From contig NZ_CANNDO010000003.1 of NCBI RefSeq assembly GCF_947503385.1, positions 310,001-374,000 on the forward strand: 64,000 nucleotides of DNA. The letters run 5' to 3'. Positions 15,802 to 23,986 of this stretch are shown piece after piece (position 1 is the first letter of the stretch; each line of letters starts with the position of its first letter). This stretch comes from an uncultured Tateyamaria sp. GTDB taxonomy: Bacteria > Pseudomonadota > Alphaproteobacteria > Rhodobacterales > Rhodobacteraceae. The position numbers and the translations under genes are program-made. The notes beneath the pieces are model-generated. The model was not told the DNA's origin and ran no database searches. It saw nothing but the letters and a program-made list of their open reading frames with translations.

Positions 15802-16677
15802 TCACGCAGGTTTGGACACCAATGGCGGGCGGATGCGCGCCGCGCGCTGGCCCAGCCAAATCGCGCCCAGAACGATAAGCGCTCCGCCAATCTGGACCAA
15901 TGTCAGCGCCTGACCCAGCAGCAGCCAGCCAATCACCACAGCCGACAGCGGGCTCAGAAACCCCAAGGCCGACACCGCACCCGGATCAATCCGGGCGATG
16001 CCACGGAACCACAGGACATAGGTAAGCGCTGCGCCAATCAGCCCGAGATAGACGATGCCCAGCAGGTTGCCCGCCTCAAGCGGTGGCAAGGGTGGCTCCA
16101 GCAGGAGGGCGAGCGGAACCAGCAGGATACCTCCCGCCGTCAATTGCCACGCCGCAAAGGCAAAGAGCGGCACCGGCGGCTGCCATTTTCGCGTCAGCAC
16201 AGTGCCCGCCGCCATGGACGCGGCCCCGGCAAGCCCTGCCATCAGGCCCAGCGGGTCCAGCGCGACCCCGGACCCCAACACCAGCATTCCGACGCCCACC
16301 ATGCCAAGCAGCGCGGCAATCACCGCCGCAGCGCGGACCGCTGTACCGATCAGCAAAGCGGCGAGGAACACGACGATCAGCGGTTGCACCGCCCCCACCG
16401 TCGCGGCGACACCCCCCGGCAACCGGTAGGCCGCCACAAAGAGAAATGACCAGAACAGGGTAAAATTCAGCGCCCCAAGCACAAAGATGCGGCCCCACCA
16501 GATGCCCTGCGGCATGTGCCGCGCAATCGCCAGCATCAAGAGCCCGGCGGGCAAAGCGCGCAGCGCCGCCATGGTGACCGGGAACCCGTCCGGCAAAAGT
16601 TCGGTGGTGACATAGTAGGTGCTGCCCCAGATCAACGGCGCAAGCGCGGTAAGGGCGATATCCAACTGGCGTTTCAT
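15802..16677 (-). CDS. EamA-family (DMT) exporter
   Basis: A 291-residue inner-membrane transporter with ten predicted helices made of two EamA repeats (about 1-135 and 145-280). The opening LTALAPLIWGSTYYVTTELL is typical of RhaT/PagO-type drug/metabolite transporters. Substrate unknown. It is divergent from a MarR regulator across 78 bp holding two copies of a 16-bp palindrome, so the regulator very likely represses this exporter until its ligand arrives. That suggests export of a toxic or signalling small molecule. The ATG at 16677 is the natural start. Confidence 0.9.
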   Translation of the reverse strand: MKRQLDIALTALAPLIWGSTYYVTTELLPDGFPVTMAALRALPAGLLMLAIARHMPQGIWWGRIFVLGALNFTLFWSFLFVAAYRLPGGVAATVGAVQPLIVVFLAALLIGTAVRAAAVIAALLGMVGVGMLVLGSGVALDPLGLMAGLAGAASMAAGTVLTRKWQPPVPLFAFAAWQLTAGGILLVPLALLLEPPLPPLEAGNLLGIVYLGLIGAALTYVLWFRGIARIDPGAVSALGFLSPLSAVVIGWLLLGQALTLVQIGGALIVLGAIWLGQRAARIRPPLVSKPA

Positions 16678-16692
16678 GGCGCGCCTCCATTT

Positions 16693-16734
16693 ATCTCGAC
16701 GTCAAGATACTTTGATATATCTTGACGTCAAGAT
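16693..16734. promoter_or_regulatory. Doubled MarR operator between exporter and regulator
   Basis: A perfect 16-bp palindrome ATCTTGACGTCAAGAT at 16719-16734 is repeated with one change (ATCTCGACGTCAAGAT) at 16693-16708. The centres are 26 bp apart, about two and a half helical turns. The sites sit 16-57 bp from the exporter start and 22-63 bp from the regulator start, ideal for dual repression by a MarR dimer. Confidence 0.75.
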
Positions 16735-16755
16735 AAAATCGAATATGCAGGTTCC

Positions 16756-17247
16756 ATGGATCACGTGGACCGCATCATCCAGCAGTGGAAAGAAGCCCGG
16801 CCCGATATCGACACCGGCCCTATGGCGACGATCGGGCGGATCGCGCGCCTGTCCGCCCAGCTCCGTTCCGAAATGGAAAAGACGTGGAAGCGTTACGGGC
16901 TGAACGCGGCGAGCTTTGACGTGCTGGCGACATTGCGCCGGTCGGGCAAACCCGAAGGGTTGTCGCCGGGAGAGTTGCTGGAATTGACGATGGTGACGTC
17001 GGGCACGATGACAAATCGCGTGGATCAACTGGTCAAATCAGGGCTGGTTGAGCGGGTGCCGAACCCAAACGACAAGCGGGGGTTTCTGATCCGGCTCACG
17101 CCCACCGGGTTTTCAACGATCGAAACCGCCGTGGGCGAACATGCAGCCACGCAAAAGCGTCTGGTTGCGGGTATCTCGGACAATCAGCGGTCGGAACTGG
17201 ACACCTTACTGCGCGCCTTGGGTGATGCGCTGAACGACGACGGCTAG
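16756..17247 (+). CDS. MarR-family transcriptional regulator
   Basis: A 163-residue winged-helix protein. After a helical dimerisation region (ARLSAQLRSEMEKTWKRYGL) comes the recognition region LSPGELLELTMVTSGTMTNR, followed by the wing VERVPNPNDKRGFLIRLTPT, with the conserved D-x-R-G of MarR proteins. It probably represses itself and the divergent EamA exporter through the paired palindromes between them. Its ligand is unknown. It converges with gshA at 58 bp; no terminator hairpin is evident there. Confidence 0.9.
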   Translation: MDHVDRIIQQWKEARPDIDTGPMATIGRIARLSAQLRSEMEKTWKRYGLNAASFDVLATLRRSGKPEGLSPGELLELTMVTSGTMTNRVDQLVKSGLVERVPNPNDKRGFLIRLTPTGFSTIETAVGEHAATQKRLVAGISDNQRSELDTLLRALGDALNDDG

Positions 17248-17305
17248 GCGGTGCGCTGGCCTGCGACGACGCTTGACTGCGGTGACAGGGCCGGATCGGC
17301 GCGGA

Positions 17306-18676
17306 TCAATAGGAATACTCCGCGAATATCCGTGTCAGATCGCCGTTCCAGTCGCCGTGATAATGTTCCAGCAGTTCATCCGCCGGGGTCTGCCCGCTTT
17401 CCACGCTTTCCTGAAGCGCGTTCAGAAAGTGGGTCTCGTCCGGGATCATACCACCTGCCCCCGGACGTGCACGGGCCTTGAGGCCCGCATGGCTGATCGC
17501 CACCGCCTGCCGGGCGACCTCGTGCATGTCGATGCCATCAACCCGCGCCTGCAGGCCGTCAACCGACGCCGCAACCCGCAGCGCTTCGCGCTGTTCGGCG
17601 GTCCAGTCTTTGCAAAGGTCCCATGCCGCATCCAGTGCAGTCTGATCGTACATCAGGCCAACCCAAAATGCGGGCAGCGCACATAGCCTGCGCCACGGTC
17701 CGCCATCGGCACCGCGCATTTCGATGTATTTCTTGATCCGCGCTTCGGGGAAGGCGGTGGTCAGGTGGTCCGCCCAATCGCTCAGTTGCGGCGTTTCACC
17801 CGGCAGCGCGGGCAGACGACCGTCGAGGAAATCGCGAAAAGACTGCCCCAACGCGTCGATATATTCCCCATCGCGGTAGACAAAATACATCGGCACATCG
17901 AGCGCATAGTCCACCCAACGTTCAAATCCGAACCCGTCCTCAAAGATAAACGGCACCATGCCCGCCCGCGCGTTGTCGGTGTCGCGCCACACGCGGCTGC
18001 GCCAGCTTTTGTGCCCGTTCACCTTGCCCTCAAAGAAAGGCGAGTTGGCAAACAGAGCCACTGCAACCGGTTGCAAGGCAATCGCCACCCGCAGTTTCTG
18101 CACCATGTCCGCCTCGGACCCGTAGTCGAGGTTCACCTGCACGCAAGCGGTGCGGCGCATCATGCTGCGCCCCATCGTGCCGACCTTGCCCATATAGGCG
18201 TCCATCAGCTTGTAGCGCCCTTTGGGCATCAGCGGCATCTCGTCATGCATCCACGTGGGCGCGGCCCCCAGCCCGATGAACCCCACGCCGATCTCCTTGG
18301 AGATGTCCATCACCTCCTTGAGATGGGCGTTCACCTCGTCACAGGTTTCGTGAATGGTCTCGAGCGGTGCGCCCGACAGCTCCAACGCGCCGCCCGGTTC
18401 AAGCGACACATTGGCCCCGTCTTTTTGCAAACCGATCAGCTTGCCGCCCTCTTCGATTGGCGCCCAGCCATGGCGGTCGCGCAGCGCGCTGAGAACCGCG
18501 TGGATCGACCGGTCGCCCGCGTAGGGCAGTGGTTTCAGGCTGTCGACGCAATAGCCGAATTTCTCGTGCTCGGTGCCGATACGCCAGTCGGCCTTGGGCT
18601 TGCAACCGCTTGCAAGGTATTCGGCCAGCTGGTCGTGATGTTCAATCGGGCCGCCGCCGGACTGGGGGATGGACAT
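17306..18676 (-). CDS. gshA: Glutamate-cysteine ligase (alphaproteobacterial/plant type)
   Basis: Catalyses ATP-dependent joining of glutamate and cysteine, the first step of glutathione synthesis, in the cytoplasm. The 456-residue product matches the class related to plant GSH1, rather than the E. coli type: GTEHEKFGYC at about 33-42 (metal and substrate Glu residues), LEPGGALELSGAPLETIHET, the MMRRTACVQVNLDYGSEADM stretch, and NGHKSWRSRVWRDTDNARAG. Length is normal (about 450). It lies downstream of an uncharacterised membrane protein gene and rsmE on the same strand, an arrangement common in related bacteria as far as I recall. Confidence 0.94.
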   Translation of the reverse strand: MSIPQSGGGPIEHHDQLAEYLASGCKPKADWRIGTEHEKFGYCVDSLKPLPYAGDRSIHAVLSALRDRHGWAPIEEGGKLIGLQKDGANVSLEPGGALELSGAPLETIHETCDEVNAHLKEVMDISKEIGVGFIGLGAAPTWMHDEMPLMPKGRYKLMDAYMGKVGTMGRSMMRRTACVQVNLDYGSEADMVQKLRVAIALQPVAVALFANSPFFEGKVNGHKSWRSRVWRDTDNARAGMVPFIFEDGFGFERWVDYALDVPMYFVYRDGEYIDALGQSFRDFLDGRLPALPGETPQLSDWADHLTTAFPEARIKKYIEMRGADGGPWRRLCALPAFWVGLMYDQTALDAAWDLCKDWTAEQREALRVAASVDGLQARVDGIDMHEVARQAVAISHAGLKARARPGAGGMIPDETHFLNALQESVESGQTPADELLEHYHGDWNGDLTRIFAEYSY

Positions 18677-18764
18677 GGGCTGGCTCCAATCTCTTTGCTG
18701 GCGACTACCGGCTTACAGGGATGGTGCGAATTGCCCGGGGTGTCAATGCGCCCCGTCTGTGCGC

Positions 18765-19301
18765 TCAGGCACGGCCCTGTGGCGCAATCTGCGCAAGATC
18801 GGGTGTCCGCCGCTCCCATATCACCACCGCTTGGTGCGGTTGGGTCTGAAGCTGGCTGAGCATTCGTTCGGTGCGCAGCCCCGGCAGACTGGCGAACGCA
18901 TCAAATAGCGCATCCGACCCGTCCGCGTTCACGGGAATGTGCACATCCGGCAGCCCCTTTTGTTCCAGCAGCCAATGCGCCGGGTGTTGCGTGCCGTCGA
19001 GGGTCAGCCGCGTCATCTCGCGCATGGCCACGGCACCGCCCGTCAGCGGGCCGTAATAGGTGATCTGCCCTTCGATCACCTGCACCGTGCCCACACCCCC
19101 ACCGGGGCCGCGAAAACGTCCGCGCTGAAATCCCACCATGATCAACGCACCCGCCCCCACCAGCACCGCAGGCGCGACGTAGCGCAAAAGCCCCGTGAAA
19201 TCCGCCAGCCACCACAGGCCCAGCACGGCGAGCGCCAAGCCGATCAGCACCTCGCGCCAGCGCCAGATGGCGGCCCGTGCCGCAGGTCGGACAAAGCTCA
19301 T
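18765..19301 (-). CDS. Hypothetical membrane protein, 178 aa
   Basis: The ATG at 19301 overlaps the rsmE stop as ATGA, so it is translationally coupled to rsmE; a start at 19328 is less likely. Two membrane helices lie at about 15-33 and 37-56 (LIGLALAVLGLWWLADFTGL, then YVAPAVLVGAGALIMVGF), followed by a soluble domain with beta-rich text (VQVIEGQITYYGPLTGGAVA, LTLDGTQHPAHWLLEQKG). I know no function for this family. It sits between rsmE and gshA in what looks like one operon. Confidence 0.8.
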   Translation of the reverse strand: MSFVRPAARAAIWRWREVLIGLALAVLGLWWLADFTGLLRYVAPAVLVGAGALIMVGFQRGRFRGPGGGVGTVQVIEGQITYYGPLTGGAVAMREMTRLTLDGTQHPAHWLLEQKGLPDVHIPVNADGSDALFDAFASLPGLRTERMLSQLQTQPHQAVVIWERRTPDLAQIAPQGRA

Positions 19302-20017
19302 CGCCAGTCTCCCAAGTGCGTTTGCCACAGGGTCAGCGCCGCAACCGCCGCCGTATCGGCCCGCAAAATGCGAGGGCCAAGCGACACGGCATGTGCGCTG
19401 TCCAAGCCCACCAACCGCTTGCGTTCCCGCTCAGAAAAGCCGCCCTCCGGCCCGATCAATATGGCCCATGGGCCTGCTGTCCCGTGCAGGATGGGTGATG
19501 CGCCCACCATGGCTTCGTCACAAAACATGATCTGGCGGCGGCCCAGTTCGGCCAGCGCACGATCCAAGCGCACCATGTCCGCCACCTCTGGCACATAGGT
19601 GCCGCCGCATTGCTCTGCCGCCTCTATGGCGTGGGCCTGCAAGCGGCTTTGCTGGATACGGCCTGCGTTGGTGAATTCGGTCTGCACCGGCACGATGCGA
19701 CGCACGCCCATCTCGGCGGCCTTTTCCACGATGAAATCCGTCCGCGCCTTTTTGATCGGCGCAAAGAGCAGCCACAGGTCTGGCGGCATTTGCAAGGCCC
19801 GCGTCTGTTCGGCGCAGACCAGTGTGCCGCCACGCTTGCCAGCCTCGGTCACGGTGGCGCGCCATTCCCCGTCACGGCTGTTGAACAACAGAACCTGCGC
19901 CCCAATCCCCTGCCGCATCACGCCAAAGAGATAATGCGCCTGCTCCCGCGACAGCGGGACCGATTGCCCCTGCCCCAAAGGGTGCTCTACATAAAGGCGG
20001 ATCTTTGCGTCACTCAT
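19298..20017 (-). CDS. rsmE: 16S rRNA (uracil-1498-N3)-methyltransferase RsmE
   Basis: A SPOUT-class methyltransferase of 239 residues that modifies U1498 in the decoding region of 16S rRNA. The N-terminal PUA-like part (VPLSREQAHYLFGVMRQGIG) precedes the knotted SAM domain, with LIGPEGGFSERERKRL and SLGPRILRADTAAVAAL, the two motifs that build the trefoil knot and SAM pocket. It begins only 12 bp from the divergent ubiA start, so its promoter must overlap ubiA coding sequence or lie in that tiny gap. The next gene overlaps by ATGA. Confidence 0.95.
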   Translation of the reverse strand: MSDAKIRLYVEHPLGQGQSVPLSREQAHYLFGVMRQGIGAQVLLFNSRDGEWRATVTEAGKRGGTLVCAEQTRALQMPPDLWLLFAPIKKARTDFIVEKAAEMGVRRIVPVQTEFTNAGRIQQSRLQAHAIEAAEQCGGTYVPEVADMVRLDRALAELGRRQIMFCDEAMVGASPILHGTAGPWAILIGPEGGFSERERKRLVGLDSAHAVSLGPRILRADTAAVAALTLWQTHLGDWR

Positions 20018-20029
20018 GAGCCCCTACAT

Positions 20030-20992
20030 ATGACCAACACCCCGCCCGCACCAGAGACGCAAGTGGCAGACGCCGCCCCGGACAACTGGGTCGACACAAT
20101 GGCCCCTGCCGCCACACGCCCTTACCTGCGGCTCAGCCGCGCGGATCGGCCCATCGGGACGTGGCTTCTGTTGCTGCCGTGCTGGTGGGGCCTGACGCTT
20201 GCCATGCTTTATGATCAGAGCGCGCGCTGGGAGGATGCATGGATTGCCATCGGCTGCGGCATCGGCGCGTGGCTGATGCGGGGCGCGGGCTGCACGTGGA
20301 ACGACATCACCGACCGGAATATCGACGGTCAGGTCGCGCGCACCCGGTCGCGGCCCATCCCGTCGGGACAGGTAACAGTGCGCGGCGCGGTGATCTGGAT
20401 GTGCGTGCAGGCGCTGCTGGCCTTTGGCATCCTGCTGACCTTTCACCCGGCGGCGATCCTGCTGGGGGTGCTGGCGCTGGTGCCGGTGGCCATCTACCCC
20501 TTTGCCAAGCGGTTCACATGGTGGCCGCAGGTGTTTCTGGGCCTTGCCTTCAACTGGGGCGCGCTGCTGGCGTGGACGGCGCATCGGGGGCAGCTTGATG
20601 CGCCTGCGGTGCTGCTCTATGCCGCCGGGATTGCGTGGACGCTGTACTACGACACGATCTATGCGCATCAGGATATCGAGGATGACGCCCTGATCGGGGT
20701 CAAGTCCACAGCGCGCCTGTTTGGCGCAAACACACCGCAATGGTTGCGCCGGTTTCTGGTGGCGACGGTCGGCCTGATGGGGCTGGCGGTGATCTTTGCG
20801 GGCACCGAACAGGCGTCGGTTCTGGCGCTTGTCGCTGCCCTCGCGGGTCCGTGGGCGATGGGCTGGCATCTGGCATGGCAGTTGCGCGGCCTCGACATCG
20901 AGAGCCCGGAAAAGTGCATGATCCTGTTTCGGGCCAACCGCGACACCGGCTTTATCCCGCTCATCTTTTTTGTCGGCGCGCTGTTGGTGTGA
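20030..20992 (+). CDS. ubiA: 4-hydroxybenzoate polyprenyltransferase UbiA
   Basis: An integral membrane prenyltransferase of 320 residues that joins 4-hydroxybenzoate to the polyprenyl tail in ubiquinone synthesis. Both Asp-rich motifs are intact: NDITDRNIDGQVARTRSRP (NDxxDxxxD) and YDTIYAHQDIEDDALIGVKS (DxxYxxxDxxxD). Around nine helices are predicted. The first 30 or so residues are a soluble leader rich in Pro and Ala. The start at 20030 lies only 12 bp from the divergent rsmE start and no clear Shine-Dalgarno fits in between, so the message may be leaderless or very short-leadered. Confidence 0.95.
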   Translation: MTNTPPAPETQVADAAPDNWVDTMAPAATRPYLRLSRADRPIGTWLLLLPCWWGLTLAMLYDQSARWEDAWIAIGCGIGAWLMRGAGCTWNDITDRNIDGQVARTRSRPIPSGQVTVRGAVIWMCVQALLAFGILLTFHPAAILLGVLALVPVAIYPFAKRFTWWPQVFLGLAFNWGALLAWTAHRGQLDAPAVLLYAAGIAWTLYYDTIYAHQDIEDDALIGVKSTARLFGANTPQWLRRFLVATVGLMGLAVIFAGTEQASVLALVAALAGPWAMGWHLAWQLRGLDIESPEKCMILFRANRDTGFIPLIFFVGALLV

Positions 20993-21056
20993 TTGAAACT
21001 CTGGCCTGCCGGGCTTAGACCAAGGGTCTGAGTTGGCCTTTATTGGAAGCAACGGA

Positions 21057-22976
21057 ATGCGTCTGTCGTCACTGTTTCTGATCGCCGCGATTTTTGCCGG
21101 TGCTGCGGTTTTGTCGCTCGTTGCGGCCAACCTGTCCGTCCAACTGATTGAAGAGACCTCTGAGATCGGCGTGCGCGATGCGCTGGACACCGAAGGCATG
21201 ACGTGGGCCGAGGTGCAGGCCGATGGGTTACAGGTCACCCTCGCAGGCCAAGCACCCACCGAAGCGGTGCGCTTTGCCGCCCTGTCGACGGCTGGCACCG
21301 TCGTGGACGCGGCGCGCGTGATTGACGAGATGCAGGTCGAGGCCGCCGCCGCCATCGCCCCGCCACGGTTTTCCGCGGAAATCCTGCGCAACGACGCAGG
21401 CCTGTCCGTCATCGGCCTGATCCCCGCCTCGACCGACCGCGAAGAGGTGGTGGACCGTATCACTGCCATCAGCGGCGATTCCCCCGTGACCGACCTGATC
21501 GAGATTGCCGACTATCCAGCGCCGTCCGGCTGGGACGATGCGCTGGCCTTTGCGCTGACCGCGATGGAGCGGCTGCCGCGCGCCAAAGTGTCGGTCGAGG
21601 CGGGCCGCGTGTCGATCACCGCGATCACCGACAGCGCCGAGGAAAAGGCGCGGCTGGAGGCGCAATTGAACCGCGCCGCGCCGCCCGGATTGCGCGTCGC
21701 ACTGGACATCGCGGCCCCGCGGCCTGTGATCACGCCCTTTACCCTGCGCTTTGTGAAGGACGAAAACGGAACACGCTTTGACGCCTGTTCTGCCGAATCC
21801 GAACGGTCAGAGACCCGGATCATGGGGGCGGCCTTTTCCGCCGGGCTGACCGGGCCGGGCACCTGCACCATCGGCATGGGCGTGCCCAGCCCCAATTGGT
21901 CCACCGCCGTTGTGCAATCCATTGAGGCTGTGAACGCGTTGGGCGGCGGCTCTGTCACCTTTTCGGATGCCGACATTACGCTGATCGCACCCGAAGGCAC
22001 GGTGCAGGGTGAGTTTGACCGGATCGTGGGAGATCTGGAAAACGCGCTGCCCGAGGTGTTCGCACTGTACGCCAAGCTGCCGGAAACCGTGGACCCCAAT
22101 CAGGGCCCACCGGAATTTGTGGCCACGCTCAGCCCCGAGGGGCTGGTGCAGTTGCGCGGCCGCGTGTCGAGCGAGAACCTGCGAACCGTTGCCGAAAGCT
22201 ATGCCAAGGCGGCCTTTGGATCGGACAGCGTCTACACTGGCGCACGTGTGGTCGAGGACCTGCCCGGCGACTGGTCCGTGCGGGTGCTGGCGGGCCTGGG
22301 CGCGCTGGCGGAGTTGTCGAACGGGGCCGTCACAGTGACCCCGGACAGCGTTGTCGTAACCGGCAACACCGGCAACCCCCAAGCCAGTACGACAATCGCG
22401 TCCCTGTTGGCCGCCCGGCTGGGCGAGGCCGAAGGTTTCGATATCAACGTGACCTATCAGGAAAAGCTGGACCCGGTCGCAGCCCTGCCGACGCCCGACG
22501 AATGCGAGGCCGAGATTGCCGAAATCGTGGCGTCGTCCAAGATCACCTTTGAGCCCGGAAGCGCCACCATCGACACCAGCGCCTTGGGCACCATGGACGA
22601 CATCGCCGAAGTGCTGCGCCAGTGCGGCGATCTGCGCCTTGAGATTCAAGGCCACACCGACAGTCAGGGCCGCGAAGAGATGAACCTGAACCTCAGCCAA
22701 GCGCGGGCCCAATCGGTCCTGAACGAATTGCGCGCACGGCGTGTTCTAACCTCGACCTTTTCCGCCAAGGGCTATGGCGAAAGCGACCCCATCGCCGAGA
22801 ACGACAGCGAAGAGGGCCGCGAAGCCAACAGGCGCATCGAGTTTCGCCTGATCCGTCCCAAACCCTCTGCGCCGGAGGGTGAAACAACGCTGGAAACCCT
22901 CGCCGGATCAGGCAATACAGAGGAGACGGCCGAACCGGCCACAGAGGAGGAGGCCCAGAGCGATGAGCAGAACTGA
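21057..22976 (+). CDS. OmpA-domain envelope protein with repeated BON-like modules
   Basis: A 639-residue envelope protein. ATG 21057 opens a signal or anchor helix (MRLSSLFLIAAIFAGAAVLS). Between about 40 and 480 are several small alpha/beta modules resembling BON repeats, for example GLQVTLAGQAPTEAVRFAAL, VQLRGRVSSENLRTVAESYA and VTPDSVVVTGNTGNP. Residues about 500-605 form an OmpA C-domain: ITFEPGSATIDTSA, EIQGHTDSQGREEMNLNLSQ, RAQSVLNELRARRV and NRRIEFRLI, which binds peptidoglycan. The tail is acidic and disordered. The architecture recalls BON-OmpA proteins. Its stop overlaps the next gene by 14 bp. A TTG at 21033 is an alternative start. Confidence 0.88.
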   Translation: MRLSSLFLIAAIFAGAAVLSLVAANLSVQLIEETSEIGVRDALDTEGMTWAEVQADGLQVTLAGQAPTEAVRFAALSTAGTVVDAARVIDEMQVEAAAAIAPPRFSAEILRNDAGLSVIGLIPASTDREEVVDRITAISGDSPVTDLIEIADYPAPSGWDDALAFALTAMERLPRAKVSVEAGRVSITAITDSAEEKARLEAQLNRAAPPGLRVALDIAAPRPVITPFTLRFVKDENGTRFDACSAESERSETRIMGAAFSAGLTGPGTCTIGMGVPSPNWSTAVVQSIEAVNALGGGSVTFSDADITLIAPEGTVQGEFDRIVGDLENALPEVFALYAKLPETVDPNQGPPEFVATLSPEGLVQLRGRVSSENLRTVAESYAKAAFGSDSVYTGARVVEDLPGDWSVRVLAGLGALAELSNGAVTVTPDSVVVTGNTGNPQASTTIASLLAARLGEAEGFDINVTYQEKLDPVAALPTPDECEAEIAEIVASSKITFEPGSATIDTSALGTMDDIAEVLRQCGDLRLEIQGHTDSQGREEMNLNLSQARAQSVLNELRARRVLTSTFSAKGYGESDPIAENDSEEGREANRRIEFRLIRPKPSAPEGETTLETLAGSGNTEETAEPATEEEAQSDEQN

Positions 22977-23289
22977 GTTTGTCATTGCAACAGCCATCAT
23001 CCTGTTCGTGGCGTTTTGCCTTGGCTGGTTCGCCAATTGGCTAATCCACCGTTTTACCCGCGTGGCCGCCGGTGACGTGGCAGAACTGGACCGGATGAGC
23101 CAGGAACTGCACGAAGCCGAAGAAACCCGCGATCAGGCGATCACGTACCTGCAACAGCGCGAGGCGGAGCTGACCAACCAGCTGCAACAAACCGAGGCTG
23201 AACTGCGCGCCGCGATGGACGGTCTGCGCGATGCGCGCCACGAGGCCGAAGAGCTGCGCGCCTGGATCGACCGCCAGCGTACGGGCTGA
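22963..23289 (+). CDS. Membrane-anchored coiled-coil protein, 108 aa
   Basis: Starts at ATG 22963, inside the 3' end of the OmpA-domain gene, with GGAGGAGG about 10 nt upstream. A single N-terminal helix (FVIATAIILFVAFCLGWFAN) is followed by a charged heptad-rich coiled coil (LDRMSQELHEAEETRDQAIT, LQQREAELTNQLQQTEAELR) to the C-terminus, presumably cytoplasmic. The tight overlap with the OmpA-domain gene suggests that the two are made together and may connect the cytoplasm or inner membrane to the cell wall. No named family recognised. The gene converges with moaE at a 3-bp gap. Confidence 0.82.
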   Translation: MSRTEFVIATAIILFVAFCLGWFANWLIHRFTRVAAGDVAELDRMSQELHEAEETRDQAITYLQQREAELTNQLQQTEAELRAAMDGLRDARHEAEELRAWIDRQRTG

Positions 23290-23292
23290 GCC

Positions 23293-23733
23293 CTACCAGC
23301 GCTTCAGCGCGTCCTCATCCTCGTCCCGAGCAGCCACCCACGCCTCGCCGTCACCGGTCACTTCGCGTTTCCAGAACGGCGCGCGGGATTTGAGGTAGTC
23401 CATCAGGAACTCCGCCGCCTCGAACGCATCCTTGCGGTGGCGGGCGGCGGTGGCGACCATCATGATCTGCTCGCCCACCGTGAGCGTGCCGTGCCGGTGG
23501 ATCACCAGCGCATCCTCAAGCGACCATCGGTCCATCGCCTGCTGCGCAATGTCGGTCAATGCGCGTTCGGTCATGCCGGGATAATGCTCGATCTCCATCG
23601 CTTGCAGCCCACCTGACACGTCCCGCACCACGCCCGTAAAGGTTACGACCGCGCCAGAGTGCGATTGCGCCGACGCAAATCGGGCGGCCTCATCGCCAAG
23701 GTCGAACGGTGCGGTCTGGACAGCGATGCGCAT
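23293..23733 (-). CDS. moaE: Molybdopterin synthase catalytic subunit MoaE
   Basis: A 146-residue subunit that inserts sulfur, carried by MoaD, into precursor Z to make molybdopterin. Family motifs are present: GAVVTFTGVVRDVSGG, LEIEHYPGMTE-like text (MEIEHYPGMTERALTDIAQQ), IHRHGTLTVGEQIMMVATAA, and the catalytic-lysine region KSRAPFWKREV near the C-terminus. It directly follows moaD (3 bp), as the large and small subunits of one heterotetrameric enzyme. The C-terminal ARDEDEDALKRW is an acidic extension. Confidence 0.95.
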   Translation of the reverse strand: MRIAVQTAPFDLGDEAARFASAQSHSGAVVTFTGVVRDVSGGLQAMEIEHYPGMTERALTDIAQQAMDRWSLEDALVIHRHGTLTVGEQIMMVATAARHRKDAFEAAEFLMDYLKSRAPFWKREVTGDGEAWVAARDEDEDALKRW

Positions 23734-23736
23734 CGG

Positions 23737-23982
23737 TCAGCCGCCAGTCATAGGCGGAAAGAACGCCACTTCGCGCACGCCATCAAGCGGCGCATCAAAA
23801 TCGGCCAGTTCCTGATCAATGGCCACACGCAGGGCACTGACGTCTTCGAACGCGGCGGCATAGCGGTCTTCCCGCGCGCGCAACTCATTGACGAGATCCA
23901 TGACCGTGGCGGCACTGCTGTCGACACGTTCCTTTGGGATACCGATCCGCTCGCGCACCCAAGCAAAATAGAGGACGTCCAT
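23737..23982 (-). CDS. moaD: Molybdopterin synthase sulfur-carrier subunit MoaD
   Basis: An 81-residue ubiquitin-like protein starting MDVLYFAWVRERIGIPKERV and ending PPMTGG. The terminal Gly-Gly is the site that is adenylated by MoeB and converted to a thiocarboxylate, the sulfur donor for MoaE. Length and fold pattern are normal. It lies 4 bp after pgsA and 3 bp before moaE on the same strand, so the three genes (and probably uvrC upstream) form an operon of mixed function, an order seen in many related alphaproteobacteria as I recall. Confidence 0.95.
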   Translation of the reverse strand: MDVLYFAWVRERIGIPKERVDSSAATVMDLVNELRAREDRYAAAFEDVSALRVAIDQELADFDAPLDGVREVAFFPPMTGG

Positions 23983-23986
23983 GCTG

